From: Scandinavium manionii
GTDB taxonomy: Bacteria; Pseudomonadota; Gammaproteobacteria; Enterobacterales; Enterobacteriaceae
Length of the DNA: 64,000 nt
NCBI RefSeq assembly: GCF_024764775.1
Contig: NZ_JALIGC010000036.1
Coordinates: 124,001 to 188,000, forward strand
Direction of reading: 5' to 3'
This document shows, in pieces, positions 16,158 through 24,930 of the stretch (within the stretch, counting starts at the first letter, position 1; every line of letters starts with the position of its first letter). The notes under the pieces are model-generated. The model did not search any database. It was given only the letters and a program-made list of their open reading frames with translations, and was not told the DNA's origin. The position numbers and the translations under genes were made by a program.

Positions 16158-18422
16158 TTACTCTTCGCTGTCGCCCGCGCTCGGGCTGGCACGCAGTGGA
16201 GAATCAATGTCGATTCGATCGATTTTTTGCAGGCCGCGCATTAGCGTGCCACGACGACCGCGTTCGCCAGTGACTTTCTGCAGTTCTTCCGGACGCAGTT
16301 TGATTTTCCGCTTACCAACGTGAATGGTCAGCGTGCTCTGCGGTGGCAGGATGTAGAGATGCGCCAGGCCATCAGCGCCCTTCGCCGCATCTGCGGACGG
16401 AATGCCGATGATCTTATTGCCCTTTCCTTTTGACAACTGCGGCAAATCGCTTAGAGGGAACATCAACATGCGTCCCGCCTGGGTAATCGCCAGCAGCATG
16501 TCGGACTCATCCTCAATCACCAGTGGCGGCATTACCTGCGCATTTTCTGGCAGCGTGATGAGCGCTTTACCTGCGCGGTTACGCGCCACTAAATCGTTGA
16601 AGGTACAGACGAAACCGTAACCGGCGTCGGATGCCATCAGCAGTTTTTGATCGTCGTTTTCCATCAGCATATGATTGACGGTCGCACCCGGCGGCAGCGT
16701 CAGCTTGCCGGTCAGCGGCTCGCCCTGCCCGCGCGCAGACGGCATCGAAATAGGGTCGACGGCGTAGCTGCGTCCGGTAGTATCAATAAACACCACCGGT
16801 TGGTTGCTCTTGCCCTTCGCCGACGCTTTCCAGCTGTCGCCCGCTTTGTAGCTCAGTCCCTTCGCATCGATGTCGTGGCCTTTGGCGCTACGCACCCAGC
16901 CGCTCTGCGACAGCACAATCGTGACCGGCTCAGACGGCAGCATGTCGTGTTCGTTCATGGCCTTCGCCTCTTCGCGCTCGCGCAGCGGAGAACGGCGATC
17001 GTCGCCAAACGCTTCGGCATCAGCCTGCAGCTCTTTCTTCAGCAGGTTGCTCATCTTGCGCTCGGACGCAAGGATCGACTGAATGTGATCGCGCTCTTTT
17101 TCGAGGTCGTTTTGCTCACCGCGAATTTTCACCTCTTCCAGCTTAGCGAGGTGGCGCAATTTCAGTTCGAGGATCGCTTCAGCCTGCGTTTCGCTGATGC
17201 CAAAACGCGACATCAGCGCCGGTTTCGGCTCATCTTCATGACGAATGATTTCGATCACTTCGTCGATATTGAGGAATGCCACCAGCAAACCTTCGAGGAT
17301 ATGCAGGCGCTTGAGCACTTTCTCCAGACGGTAATTCAGGCGACGGCTGACGGTATCGCGGCGGAAGGCCAGCCATTCGGTGAGGATCTCCAGCAGGTTT
17401 TTCACCTGCGGACGATTATCCAGACCGATCATATTCATGTTAATGCGGTAGCTTTTTTCCAGATCGGTGGTGGCAAACAGGTGGTTCATCACCTGCTCCA
17501 TATCCACACGGTTGGAGCGCGGCACGATAACCAGACGGGTTGGGTTTTCGTGATCGGATTCGTCGCGCAGGTCGTCGACCATCGGCAGCTTTTTATTGCG
17601 CATCTGGCTGGCGATTTGCTCCAGCACGCGCGCGCCGGACACCTGATGCGGCAGCGCGGTAATAACCACCGCACCGTCTTCTTTCTTCCACACCGCACGC
17701 ATACGCACGGAGCCGCGGCCAGTCTGGTAAATTTTACGGATATCGGCGCGAGGCGTGATGATCTCTGCTTCAGTCGGATAATCCGGACCCTGCACGATAT
17801 CGAGCAGTTGGTCGAGGGTGGTTTTCGGCTGTTCAATCAGCGTAATCGCCGCTTTCGCCACTTCACGAACGTTATGCGGCGGAATATCCGTCGCCATCCC
17901 CACCGCAATCCCGGTGGTGCCGTTCAGCAGAATGTTCGGCAGACGCGCAGGTAACATGCGCGGCTCTTGCAGCGTGCCATCGAAGTTTGGCAGCCAGTCA
18001 ACGGTGCCCTGCCCCAGCTCGCCCAGCAGCACTTCGGCATACTTCGACAGACGGGATTCGGTATAACGCATGGCGGCGAAGGACTTCGGATCGTCCGGTG
18101 CACCCCAGTTCCCCTGGCCGTCGACCAGCGGGTAACGATAGGAGAACGGCTGTGCCATCAGCACCATCGCTTCATAGCAGGCGCTGTCACCGTGCGGGTG
18201 GTATTTACCCAGCACGTCACCGACCGTACGGGCGGATTTCTTGAATTTGGCGCTGGCGCTCAGCCCCAGCTCTGACATTGCGTAAACAATGCGGCGCTGA
18301 ACCGGTTTCAGGCCGTCGCCGATAAACGGCAACGCGCGGTCCATGATGACGTACATGGAGTAGTCAAGGTACGCTTTTTCCGTAAACTCATGTAGCGCAA
18401 GGCGCTCTGCCATATCGCTCAT
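16158..18422 (-). CDS. parC: DNA topoisomerase IV subunit A
   Basis: The breakage-reunion subunit of topoisomerase IV, which decatenates daughter chromosomes. The start at 18422 (MSDMAERLAL) gives 754 residues, against 752 in E. coli; the frame extends 15 codons further with no family match. The active-site Tyr120 lies in SFAAMRY. The quinolone-resistance region reads GKYHPHGDSACYEAM, with Ser80 and Glu84 both wild type. The C-terminal beta-pinwheel includes GQGEPLTGKL. It works with parE at 26740-28635. Confidence 0.97.
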   Translation of the reverse strand: MSDMAERLALHEFTEKAYLDYSMYVIMDRALPFIGDGLKPVQRRIVYAMSELGLSASAKFKKSARTVGDVLGKYHPHGDSACYEAMVLMAQPFSYRYPLVDGQGNWGAPDDPKSFAAMRYTESRLSKYAEVLLGELGQGTVDWLPNFDGTLQEPRMLPARLPNILLNGTTGIAVGMATDIPPHNVREVAKAAITLIEQPKTTLDQLLDIVQGPDYPTEAEIITPRADIRKIYQTGRGSVRMRAVWKKEDGAVVITALPHQVSGARVLEQIASQMRNKKLPMVDDLRDESDHENPTRLVIVPRSNRVDMEQVMNHLFATTDLEKSYRINMNMIGLDNRPQVKNLLEILTEWLAFRRDTVSRRLNYRLEKVLKRLHILEGLLVAFLNIDEVIEIIRHEDEPKPALMSRFGISETQAEAILELKLRHLAKLEEVKIRGEQNDLEKERDHIQSILASERKMSNLLKKELQADAEAFGDDRRSPLREREEAKAMNEHDMLPSEPVTIVLSQSGWVRSAKGHDIDAKGLSYKAGDSWKASAKGKSNQPVVFIDTTGRSYAVDPISMPSARGQGEPLTGKLTLPPGATVNHMLMENDDQKLLMASDAGYGFVCTFNDLVARNRAGKALITLPENAQVMPPLVIEDESDMLLAITQAGRMLMFPLSDLPQLSKGKGNKIIGIPSADAAKGADGLAHLYILPPQSTLTIHVGKRKIKLRPEELQKVTGERGRRGTLMRGLQKIDRIDIDSPLRASPSAGDSEE

Positions 18423-18523
18423 TAACTGTGATTCCTCAACGATTTCGCCCGGCCATAAAGGGGGCAATATTGCCGCAGATAGTACCTTATCTGGCGCGCT
18501 GAGTCACAGGGGATAAGCAGTTT

Positions 18524-18545
18524 TGCCGCCACGGATGCGGCGGCA
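18524..18545 (-). terminator. Hairpin after ygiW
   Basis: TGCCGCC/GGCGGCA stem with an eight-base loop a few bases beyond the ygiW stop; a short run of A/T follows on the minus strand (AAAAC). Moderate terminator candidate. Confidence 0.55.
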
Positions 18546-18551
18546 CGGGGG

Positions 18552-18962
18552 TTACTTGCTGACTTTGTTGACCTGCTTCACGTCGATTTCGACAGAGTTC
18601 CAGTCTTTATCGACTTCACCCTGAATTTCCACCACGTCCTGCGGGGTGACGGTCACGCCGTTCCAGCGTTTGTGGTCGATATCCACGTTCATGGTGCCGG
18701 TGGCATCTTTGAAGGTGTAAAGGTCGTCGGAAATGCGCTCTACGATATTCCCGCGCAGTGTCACCCACGCATCGTCGCGCATGGATTTGGCTTTTTCGAC
18801 GGTGGTGACGCTACCGTTTGGCCCGATAAATCCGCCGTTCTGGGTGGTCTGGGCCGTTGTCGGCGCCGCACCTGGACCGGAAAAACCTCCCTGAGTATTC
18901 GCCGCAAACACCGGGGCTGACATCAAGGCCACAATGGCCGCTATCGCTAATGTCTTTTTCAT
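18552..18962 (-). CDS. ygiW: Periplasmic OB-fold stress protein YgiW
   Basis: A 136-residue protein of the bacterial OB-fold (BOF) family. Residues 1-20 (MKKTLAIAAIVALMSAPVFA) form a signal peptide. The domain includes the family blocks DDAWVTLRGNIVERIS and VEIQGEVDKDW. In E. coli it is linked to hydrogen peroxide, cadmium and acid tolerance and to the Qse circuit. The ATG at 18962 follows AAGGAGAG; a longer frame upstream lacks support. Divergent from qseBC across a QseB-type box. Confidence 0.94.
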   Translation of the reverse strand: MKKTLAIAAIVALMSAPVFAANTQGGFSGPGAAPTTAQTTQNGGFIGPNGSVTTVEKAKSMRDDAWVTLRGNIVERISDDLYTFKDATGTMNVDIDHKRWNGVTVTPQDVVEIQGEVDKDWNSVEIDVKQVNKVSK

Positions 18963-19012
18963 CACAATCTCTCCTTTTGAGTGGACTCTGAGACCCATTA
19001 AACAGCACAAAA

Positions 19013-19028
19013 CTTAACGACTTCTTAA
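19013..19028. promoter_or_regulatory. QseB/PmrA-type box between ygiW and qseB
   Basis: CTTAA-N6-CTTAA, an exact match to the direct repeat bound by QseB (and by PmrA), lies 86 bases before the qseB start and 51 before ygiW. It supports autoregulation and joint control of ygiW. Confidence 0.75.
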
Positions 19029-19113
19029 AGCGCAAAAAGATTATTTTTTGCTGTACAGCACCGCCTCGCGCGGGTTTACTGGCGTTTAATGTCGGTTAAA
19101 ACGGGGCGAACGG

Positions 19114-19773
19114 ATGCGAATTTTACTGGTAGAAGACGATAAGCTGATTGGCGACGGTCTGAAGGCCGGGCTGGTCAAAATGGGCTTTACGCTCGACTGG
19201 TTTACGCGTGGCGAAGACGGCAAAACGGCGCTGTTTACAGCGCCGTATGATGCGGTGATCCTCGATTTGACGCTGCCGGGCATCGATGGCCTGGACATCC
19301 TGCGCGGATGGCGCGCTGAGGGACGCAAAGAACCGGTGCTGATCCTCACCGCCCGCGATGCGCTCGCCCAGCGTGTCGAAGGCCTGCGCGCAGGCGCCGA
19401 CGATTACCTGTGCAAACCGTTCGCCCTGATTGAAGTCGCCGCCCGGCTGGAGGCGCTGATTCGCCGCGTACACGGCCAGGCCAGCAACGCGCTGTGCCAC
19501 GGTGCGGTGACGCTCAACCCCGACAGCCTGACCGCCTTCCTGAACGACGAACCGCTGACGCTCAAACCGAAAGAGTTCGCGCTGCTGGAACTGCTGATGC
19601 GCAACGCCGGGCGCGTTCTGCCGCGGAAACTTATCGAAGAGAAACTGTATAACTGGGACGATGACGTCTCCAGCAACGCCGTGGAAGTTCACGTCCACCA
19701 TTTGCGCCGCAAGCTCGGCACCCCGTTTATCCGCACCGTACACGGTATCGGCTACACCCTGGGCGAACAATAA
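19114..19773 (+). CDS. qseB: Response regulator QseB
   Basis: A 219-residue OmpR-type regulator. The receiver domain has the acidic pocket (VEDDK) and phosphoacceptor Asp51 (VILDLTLPG), followed by Lys in LCKPFA. The C-terminal winged helix contains NAVEVHVHHLRRKLG, the DNA-recognition part. QseB controls flagellar and virulence genes and its own operon in E. coli and Salmonella. The qseC ATG directly follows its stop codon. Confidence 0.96.
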   Translation: MRILLVEDDKLIGDGLKAGLVKMGFTLDWFTRGEDGKTALFTAPYDAVILDLTLPGIDGLDILRGWRAEGRKEPVLILTARDALAQRVEGLRAGADDYLCKPFALIEVAARLEALIRRVHGQASNALCHGAVTLNPDSLTAFLNDEPLTLKPKEFALLELLMRNAGRVLPRKLIEEKLYNWDDDVSSNAVEVHVHHLRRKLGTPFIRTVHGIGYTLGEQ

Positions 19774-21123
19774 ATGAGATTTCTGCGCCACATGAGCCTG
19801 CGTCTGCGCCTGACGCTGCTGTTTATCGTGCTGACGCTGGTGGCCTGGAGCTGCGCCAGCTTTATCGCCTGGCAGCAAACGACCGATAAGCTCGACAAGC
19901 TGTTTGATACCCAGCAAATGCTGTTCGCCAAGCGCTTGAGCGCGATGGATTTCAACGAGCTGCACGTCACATCGCCCCAACTGCGTACCAAAAAGAAAAT
20001 TAAACACGGGCATCTCGACGACGACGCGCTGGCGTTCGCCATTTATACCATCGACGGACGGATGGTACTGAACGACGGCGATAACGGGCAGGACATTCCC
20101 TACCACTATCGCCGGGAAGGGTTCGACGATGGCCGCATTAATAATGACGACGACGAATGGCGTTTATTGTGGATAACCACCGCCGATGAAAAATACCGGA
20201 TCGTGGTCGGCCAGGAGTGGGATTACCGTCAGGAAATGGCGCTGGAAATCATCACCTCCCAGCTTGCGCCGTGGCTGGTGGCGCTGCCGCTGATGGTACT
20301 GTTGCTGATTCTGCTGCTCAGCCGCGAACTCGCGCCGTTGAAAAAGCTGACCCGCACTCTGCGCAGCCGCACGCCGGGCTCCGATGAACAGCTCGATACC
20401 ACCGGCGTGCCGGGCGAAGTCCGTCCGCTGGTCGATGCACTGAACCAGTTGTTTAACCGCTCGCATGAAATGATTATCCGCGAGCGGCGTTTTACCTCCG
20501 ATGCCGCCCACGAACTGCGCAGCCCTCTCACCGCCCTGAAGGTGCAAACGGAAGTGGCGCAGATGTCGATGGACGATCCGCAGAGCCGGGAGAAAGCGCT
20601 GTCACAACTGCATTTTGGCATCGACCGGGCCACGCGCCTGGTGGAACAATTGCTCACGCTGTCGCGCCTGGACTCCCTCGCCGGGCTGGATGATGTCGAG
20701 CAGATTTCGCTGGCCGACCTGCTGCAATCGGCGGTGATGGATATTTACCACCCGGCGCAACAGGCGGGCATTGAGCTGCGGCTGCATGTGAATGCGCCTG
20801 ACGTGACGCGCAAAGGCCAGGCGTTATTGTTAAGCCTGCTGGTGCGTAACCTGCTGGATAACGCTGTGCGTTACAGCCCGCGCGGCAGCACGGTAGATGT
20901 GACGCTCAACGCCCATGACTTTACCGTGCGTGATAACGGGCCGGGGATCAGCGCCGACGCCCTCGCCCGGATTGGCGAGCGTTTCTATCGCCCGCCTGGG
21001 CAGGATGAACCCGGCAGCGGCCTCGGGTTATCCATCGTGCAGCGCATCGCCGCCCTGCATCAGATGACCGTTGTTTTCAGTAATGCGCCGGACGGTGGGT
21101 TCGTCGCCCGCGTAAACGGGTAA
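19774..21123 (+). CDS. qseC: Sensor histidine kinase QseC
   Basis: A 449-residue kinase, the same length as in E. coli. Two transmembrane helices (about residues 14-34 and 164-183) enclose a periplasmic sensor domain reported in E. coli to respond to adrenergic signals and autoinducer 3. A HAMP region follows, then the phosphoacceptor His246 (DAAHELRSPL), and an ATPase domain with the N-box NLLDNAVRYSP and G-boxes DNGPGIS and GSGLGLSIV. It begins immediately after qseB, forming one operon. Confidence 0.96.
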   Translation: MRFLRHMSLRLRLTLLFIVLTLVAWSCASFIAWQQTTDKLDKLFDTQQMLFAKRLSAMDFNELHVTSPQLRTKKKIKHGHLDDDALAFAIYTIDGRMVLNDGDNGQDIPYHYRREGFDDGRINNDDDEWRLLWITTADEKYRIVVGQEWDYRQEMALEIITSQLAPWLVALPLMVLLLILLLSRELAPLKKLTRTLRSRTPGSDEQLDTTGVPGEVRPLVDALNQLFNRSHEMIIRERRFTSDAAHELRSPLTALKVQTEVAQMSMDDPQSREKALSQLHFGIDRATRLVEQLLTLSRLDSLAGLDDVEQISLADLLQSAVMDIYHPAQQAGIELRLHVNAPDVTRKGQALLLSLLVRNLLDNAVRYSPRGSTVDVTLNAHDFTVRDNGPGISADALARIGERFYRPPGQDEPGSGLGLSIVQRIAALHQMTVVFSNAPDGGFVARVNG

Positions 21124-21227
21124 TACCATTATTGCTATAATCGCAAAAGACTTTGCACATTTTGCTAATTTCATCGTCTCGTTGCTGGCGTTACACTACT
21201 GGCAAACTTCCTTTCTAAGGCATTACG

Positions 21228-21809
21228 ATGAGCAAGATCCTGATTATCAACGGCGGTAAAAAATTCGGTCATTCCAACGGCCAGCTGAACGACACCATGA
21301 CCGAGGTCGCGGATGGTTTCCTGCGCGACGCCGGGCATGAAGTCCGTGTTGTTCGCGCCGACAGCGATTACGACGTGAAAGCGGAAGTGCAAAACTTCCT
21401 GTGGGCCGACACCATTATCTGGCAGATGCCAGGCTGGTGGATGGGTGCACCGTGGACTGTGAAAAAATATATCGACGACGTATTCACCGAAGGCCACGGC
21501 TCACTGTACGCCAGCGACGGTCGTACCCGTTCTGACGCCAGCAAAAAATACGGCTCTGGCGGCCTGATCCAGGGCAAAACCTACATGCTGTCCCTGACCT
21601 GGAACGCACCGATGGAAGCGTTCACCGAGAAAGATCAGTTCTTCCATGGCGTCGGCGTTGACGGTGCTTACTTGCCGTTCCACAAAGCCAACCAGTTCCT
21701 GGGGATGGACGCGCTGCCGACCTTTATCGCCAATGACGTGATCAAAATGCCTGACGTGCCACGCTATGTCGCAGAATATCGCAAGCATCTTGCCGAGATT
21801 TTTGCTTAA
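21228..21809 (+). CDS. mdaB: NADPH:quinone oxidoreductase MdaB
   Basis: A 193-residue flavodoxin-like FAD enzyme that reduces quinones by two electrons and so limits redox cycling. The N-terminal nucleotide-binding start ILIINGGKKFGHS and the WQMPGWWMGAPW active-site segment match E. coli MdaB. It is followed 33 bases later by ygiN, whose product reoxidises the quinol; the two form a quinone redox pair. Located downstream of qseC as in E. coli. Confidence 0.95.
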   Translation: MSKILIINGGKKFGHSNGQLNDTMTEVADGFLRDAGHEVRVVRADSDYDVKAEVQNFLWADTIIWQMPGWWMGAPWTVKKYIDDVFTEGHGSLYASDGRTRSDASKKYGSGGLIQGKTYMLSLTWNAPMEAFTEKDQFFHGVGVDGAYLPFHKANQFLGMDALPTFIANDVIKMPDVPRYVAEYRKHLAEIFA

Positions 21810-21842
21810 CTGACGGTCTGCATAAAAAGGAGTACGACTATC

Positions 21843-22157
21843 ATGTTAACTGTTATTGCTGAGATCCGTACCCGTCCTGGCCAGCATCACCGTCAGGCCG
21901 TACTGGATCAGTTCGCGAAAATTATCCCAACCGTGCTGAAGGAAGAAGGCTGCCACGGCTACGCGCCAATGGTAGACAATGCCGCAGGCGTGAGCTTCCA
22001 GGCGACAGCACCGGATTCCATCACCATGGTTGAGCTGTGGGAAACCGTGGCGCATCTCGAAGCGCATCTGCAAACTCCGCACATGAAAGCGTGGAGCGAA
22101 GCCGTCAAAGGCGACGTGCTGGAAAGCCACATCCGCATTCTGGAACCCGCACTGTAA
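21843..22157 (+). CDS. ygiN: Quinol monooxygenase YgiN
   Basis: A 104-residue ferredoxin-fold (ABM) dimeric enzyme. It oxidises menadiol produced by MdaB in E. coli. The ABM core is visible (MLTVIAEIRTRPGQHHRQAV, then MVELWETVAHLEAHLQTPHM). It follows mdaB closely with a GGAG ribosome binding site and is closed by a strong terminator. In E. coli the next gene is parE; here about 4.5 kb of other genes intervenes. Confidence 0.95.
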   Translation: MLTVIAEIRTRPGQHHRQAVLDQFAKIIPTVLKEEGCHGYAPMVDNAAGVSFQATAPDSITMVELWETVAHLEAHLQTPHMKAWSEAVKGDVLESHIRILEPAL

Positions 22158-22180
22158 TTTCCCCCCGAATAAAATCTAAA

Positions 22181-22216
22181 AGCCGGATAACGCCTTAGCG
22201 TTGTCCGGCCTTTTTG
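22181..22216 (+). terminator. Rho-independent terminator of mdaB-ygiN
   Basis: GCCGGATAACGCC/GCGTTGTCCGGC stem with a TTA loop, followed by TTTTTG. Confidence 0.92.
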
Positions 22217-22462
22217 TTTGTGTATTTGCGCTGAGTAAACCGGTGGCTTTTTTTTGCACAGGTGCAACGCTGTTTTGTGTATATCAAATAACGGCATCGA
22301 CCTTGCTTTATCAATGTAAAAAGTAAGTGTTTTTAACTGGTTGATTTTAATAAATTAAAATATTGGTGACATGATTGCATCAATAATAGCCCTGGAGCAT
22401 ATATTAATAGCACAGTAACTAAATTATAATTCTTTAACATCCGGTTGATATACGAGGTCAGA
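22217..22462. other. AT-rich gap at the left edge of the accessory block
   Basis: About 245 bases without an ORF. It is much richer in A and T than its left side (ttttaataaattaaaatattgg, aactaaattataattcttt). The promoter of the following two-gene unit should be here. No palindrome or known operator was recognised. The drop in GC begins here and marks the left end of the accessory block. Confidence 0.5.
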
Positions 22463-22957
22463 ATGCGGTTAATTGTCATGCTGTTAAGCTTTGCGCTCTC
22501 GACACAGCTCTGGGCGGGTGAACTTTCCAGACCTGCCGGTAAAGTCCTTTTAACGCTGTCTGGTAATATCGAAAATACGAATGAAGGTGGAAAAGCCGTT
22601 TTTGATATCGCCAGCCTTGAAAAACTGGGTATGATCAGCTTTCAGACCACTTCCCCCTGGTATGATGGCCGCACAACCTTTACGGGTATTCCACTGCAAA
22701 AGCTCATGGATTATGTTGGGGCGAAAGGGTCTGTTGTTAGGATCACTGCGCTCAATGACTACACCACGGAAATCCCCCTCAGTGATTTTAAGAAATACAA
22801 CGTTATCCTTGCGTTAAAAATCAACGGAGAATATATGCGTATCCGTGATAAAGGCCCGTTGTTTGTTGTTTACCCCTATGACAGTATGCCTGAGCTGAAT
22901 AATCAGATTTATTATTCCAGATCAGCCTGGCAGGTCAGCAGAATGAATATTGAGTAA
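22463..22957 (+). CDS. Periplasmic SUOX-fold (molybdopterin-binding-like) protein without cysteine
   Basis: A 164-residue protein with a signal peptide (cleavage likely after QLWA, about residue 18). The rest resembles the short oxidoreductase molybdopterin-binding domain: VLLTLSGNI at the start, LGMISFQTTSPWYDG, TTFTGIPLQKLMDYVGA, and the late IRDKGPLFVVYPYD. Sulfite-oxidase and MsrP enzymes ligate molybdenum with a conserved Cys; this protein has no Cys at all, so it is probably a sensor or binding protein rather than an enzyme. The ATG at 22463 follows GAGGT. It precedes a membrane GGDEF-EAL gene by 17 bases and probably feeds it a periplasmic signal. Confidence 0.72.
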   Translation: MRLIVMLLSFALSTQLWAGELSRPAGKVLLTLSGNIENTNEGGKAVFDIASLEKLGMISFQTTSPWYDGRTTFTGIPLQKLMDYVGAKGSVVRITALNDYTTEIPLSDFKKYNVILALKINGEYMRIRDKGPLFVVYPYDSMPELNNQIYYSRSAWQVSRMNIE

Positions 22958-22974
22958 GGGGTCAAAAGACCAAC

Positions 22975-24903
22975 ATGAACAGAATTCTGGCTGGCATCAT
23001 TTTTTTCCTTTTTATATCTACCGCGTATATCTCTTTCCTTGTGCATGAAAGGCAACAAGAGTTACAGAAACTGACGCACTACGCCGCTTCGTGGTCTGCT
23101 GCACAAATGGTATCAGAATATTACCGGTTCGAATCGTTGCTTGGTCTTTACACTATCGATAAGACGATGACGCTGGACGATGTGCGTATGCGTCTTGACA
23201 TTATGCTCAGCCAGAGTGATTTAATGAAAGAAGGTGATCTGCGGAATTACATAGAAAGTAATAAAGATCATCATGCTCTTGCTCTACAGCTTGAAAAAAC
23301 GCTTGAGTATCTGGATATTCATCTTGAGAAAATGAACCACTCAGACCTCCAGGCCTACCTGAAAAAAATGCAGACGCTTGATGCACAACTGGGTCGACTG
23401 TCGTCCGGCGCTTTAGACAAGGATATTAACTCGATAAATGGCGCCAACCTCAAAATTAAAACCCTGTACTCTATTTACTCAGCGACGTCTGTATTGCTGA
23501 TAATAATGAGTGCGATACTTGGCGTACTGATATTTTATCAAAACAGAAATATTCTGAAGGCTCATCTTCAGGTAAAGAGTCTTGCTGAAGCGCTGCAGGA
23601 ATCTAAAGAAAAACTGCAAATCCAGAATGCCAAGTTAGAGTATGACGTCTACCATGACTCTCTGACAGAGATGAATAACCGTCAGTTTTTCTGGGGAAAT
23701 TTAAATGAAACCATCGAGAACGCTGTAAAAAGCAATGATTCTGTGAATGTGATGTTGTTTGATTTAGATCGATTCAAAGAGGTCAATGATACGTATGGCC
23801 ATGATGTCGGTGATATGTTATTACGCCAGATATCACACCGTCTTATTTCGATGGGCCTGACTTCCGATACGCTTTATCGCTTAGGCGGGGATGAGTTTGC
23901 GTTTCTCTCGAGTGGCCTGACGGAAAGTAGTGCCGTTTCACGAGCCCAAAATATATGCGATGCGATCAACCAACCTTATACTATTTATAATACGATTATC
24001 AATATCACCACCAGTGTCGGCATTGTTATCTCAGACACTGAACGCCGCTCCGACTATCTCTATAAATTTGCCGATCTGGCCCTTTATGAAGCCAAAAAAG
24101 AGGGTGCTGGTAAGATAAAAGTCTTCCGGCAATGGATGTTAGAAAAGTTGCAAGAGAGCAGAACCCTTGAGCATGATATGGCACTGGCGTTAGTGAACAA
24201 AGAATTCGTTGTTTACTATCAACCTATTGTCGATTCTTTCAGTCAGGAAATTTACAGCTATGAAGCCCTTATTCGTTGGATACATCCTCTGAAGGGCCTA
24301 CTGTCGCCGGACAGCTTTATTCCTGTGGCTGAAAAAACAGGAATGATTAACGAGATGGGAAAATCGGTGCTTGAAATGGCCTGCCGGGAAGCCGCTGCCT
24401 GGGTGATTCCGGCTAAGATTTCAGTCAATGTCTCTCCTGTCCAGTTAAGCAGCAAAGCCTTTGCCGGAATAGTACAGTCCATTCTGAACGAAACGGGACT
24501 TCCCGCTGAGCGTCTTGAACTGGAAGTGACTGAATCCTCATTGTTTACTGAGAGCACAACGCCGATGAATACGCTTAAGAGGATGCGAGCTCTGGGGGTG
24601 AAAATATCCATCGATGATTTTGGTACCGGTTATTCTTCTCTTTCGCGCCTCAGCAGGCTTGCCTTCGATAAAATAAAAATAGACAAGTCCTTTGTGCAGT
24701 CGATATCGACACAGGAAGACGCCCTTAATATCATCAGGCTCATCACCGGCATGGCCAAATCCCTCAATATGAAGGCCGTTGCGGAGGGTGTTGAAACACA
24801 GGAGCAATTAGAAAGCCTTCAGTTGCTGGGCTGTGATTTCACACAAGGCTATCTGTTTGGTAAACCACAGCCTTATATAGATCGAAAAATCAGATACGGT
24901 TAA
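22975..24903 (+). CDS. Membrane GGDEF-EAL protein (cyclic di-GMP turnover)
   Basis: A 642-residue dual-domain protein. Transmembrane helices at about residues 4-23 and 167-188 enclose a helical periplasmic domain. The GGDEF domain has RLGGDEF (302-308) but no RxxD I-site arginine. The EAL domain keeps its catalytic set: Glu430 (YEALIRW), Asn485 (NVSP), Glu520 (VTES), Asp547 and Asp548 (DDFGTG), Lys571 (KIDKSF) and Glu604 (EGVET). Both synthesis and breakdown of cyclic di-GMP are therefore possible; net direction cannot be read from sequence. It is translated just after the SUOX-fold gene, whose product is the likely ligand-binding partner of the periplasmic loop. Confidence 0.88.
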   Translation: MNRILAGIIFFLFISTAYISFLVHERQQELQKLTHYAASWSAAQMVSEYYRFESLLGLYTIDKTMTLDDVRMRLDIMLSQSDLMKEGDLRNYIESNKDHHALALQLEKTLEYLDIHLEKMNHSDLQAYLKKMQTLDAQLGRLSSGALDKDINSINGANLKIKTLYSIYSATSVLLIIMSAILGVLIFYQNRNILKAHLQVKSLAEALQESKEKLQIQNAKLEYDVYHDSLTEMNNRQFFWGNLNETIENAVKSNDSVNVMLFDLDRFKEVNDTYGHDVGDMLLRQISHRLISMGLTSDTLYRLGGDEFAFLSSGLTESSAVSRAQNICDAINQPYTIYNTIINITTSVGIVISDTERRSDYLYKFADLALYEAKKEGAGKIKVFRQWMLEKLQESRTLEHDMALALVNKEFVVYYQPIVDSFSQEIYSYEALIRWIHPLKGLLSPDSFIPVAEKTGMINEMGKSVLEMACREAAAWVIPAKISVNVSPVQLSSKAFAGIVQSILNETGLPAERLELEVTESSLFTESTTPMNTLKRMRALGVKISIDDFGTGYSSLSRLSRLAFDKIKIDKSFVQSISTQEDALNIIRLITGMAKSLNMKAVAEGVETQEQLESLQLLGCDFTQGYLFGKPQPYIDRKIRYG

Positions 24904-24930
24904 AAGGATGTCTATAAGACGTCAGGCACA

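Noticed and set aside
16647..17954. Plus-strand frame of 435 codons opposite parC
   Set aside because: Antisense shadow of parC; His/Arg-rich and not protein-like.
17000..18422. Quinolone-resistance substitutions in ParC
   Set aside because: Ser80 and Glu84 are both wild type, so target mutation is not seen here.
18422..18467. Upstream extension of ParC (15 extra codons)
   Set aside because: The family starts at MSDMAERLAL; the extra residues have no match, and the ATG at 18422 fits the known length.
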